Of a stretch of 14,795 nucleotides of DNA, positions 14,709 to 14,795 are shown piece after piece; position 1 is the first letter of the stretch; each line of letters opens with the position of its first letter. Location of the stretch: the NCBI GenBank assembly GCA_964408155.1, contig CAYOYJ010000052.1:1-14795 (forward strand). Reading direction: 5' to 3'. Made by a program: the position numbers and the translations under genes. The DNA comes from JAAYKM01 sp964408155. Lineage in GTDB: Bacteria; Desulfobacterota; Syntrophia; Syntrophales; JAAYKM01. Under the pieces are notes generated by a model. It did no database searches. It had not been told where the DNA came from and saw only the letters and a list, made by a program, of their open reading frames with translations.

Positions 14709-14795
14709 TCAGCTTAGCAGGCAAGAAAGGGTTTGTCCGTTAAGGCGTAACGTGACGATCAAAATCGCCGGCGCGCCGCCCGGAGGAGACGTTTG
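14709..14795 (-). CDS. C-terminal tail of an unidentified gene, probably a minor pilin (5' end beyond window)
   Basis: The minus strand is open from the window edge to a TGA at 14711-14709, giving 28 residues that end in LRLNGQTLSCLLS. The stop lies 15 bases before the GTG of the PilW-like gene, with that gene's ribosome site directly after it, which is typical operon spacing. In such operons the gene before PilW is usually a PilV/GspI or FimT-type pilin, but too little is visible to assign a family. A second minus-strand frame is open to about 14740, so the frame choice rests mainly on spacing. Confidence 0.4.
   Translation of the reverse strand, partial: QTSPPGGAPAILIVTLRLNGQTLSCLLS

Noticed and set aside
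1..14795. CRISPR arrays, tRNA or rRNA genes, insertion sequences, toxin-antitoxin or phage-defence genes
   Set aside because: No regularly spaced repeats, no cloverleaf-like or rRNA sequence, and no transposase or defence motifs were seen on reading either strand.

Overview
This window looks like the chromosomal replication-origin region of a Gram-negative bacterium. It is most likely a Desulfobacterota (former Deltaproteobacteria) member, perhaps related to the Syntrophales. That guess rests on three things: protein character (proteobacterial-type GyrB of about 800 residues, GyrA with an acidic tail), the parA-parB-dnaA-dnaN-gyrB-gyrA order, and PilW/PilX-like pilin genes and a membrane-bound spermidine-synthase-like protein next door. 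The taxon is an inference and no search could be run.

Layout. Bases 1-1502 (minus strand) are one long open frame that runs off the left edge. It encodes an integral-membrane protein with a C-terminal spermidine-synthase-like SAM-binding domain. A 473-base divergent intergenic region (1503-1975) with one perfect DnaA box separates it from a plus-strand housekeeping block: parA (1976-2746), parB (2747-3604), dnaA (3725-5086), dnaN (5254-6375), gyrB (6502-8907) and gyrA (9002-11515). recF, often found between dnaN and gyrB, is absent there. A hairpin at 11531-11567 sits between the converging gyrA and a minus-strand pilin operon. That operon, read right to left, has the tail of an unidentified gene (14795-14709), a PilW/PulJ-type minor pilin (14693-14064) and a very large PilX-like protein (14023-11654).

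How it fits together. ParA and ParB segregate the origin. DnaA opens it and DnaN clamps the polymerase. GyrA and GyrB form one DNA gyrase that relaxes the positive supercoils ahead of the forks. The DNA signals suggest a two-part origin flanking dnaA. Upstream is a palindromic cluster of three DnaA boxes (3681-3712). Downstream is a box followed by a short G-rich spacer, CTA-like triplets and an A/T tract (5167-5237). The latter resembles the basal unwinding module described in Bacillus subtilis.

The window is mostly conserved housekeeping DNA, and I found no convincing undescribed multi-gene system. The points most worth a second look are the two-part origin, the oversized PilX-like protein with a calcium-loop-like motif and a phage-structural-like segment, the glutamine at the main quinolone position of GyrA, and the degenerate spermidine-synthase-like membrane protein.
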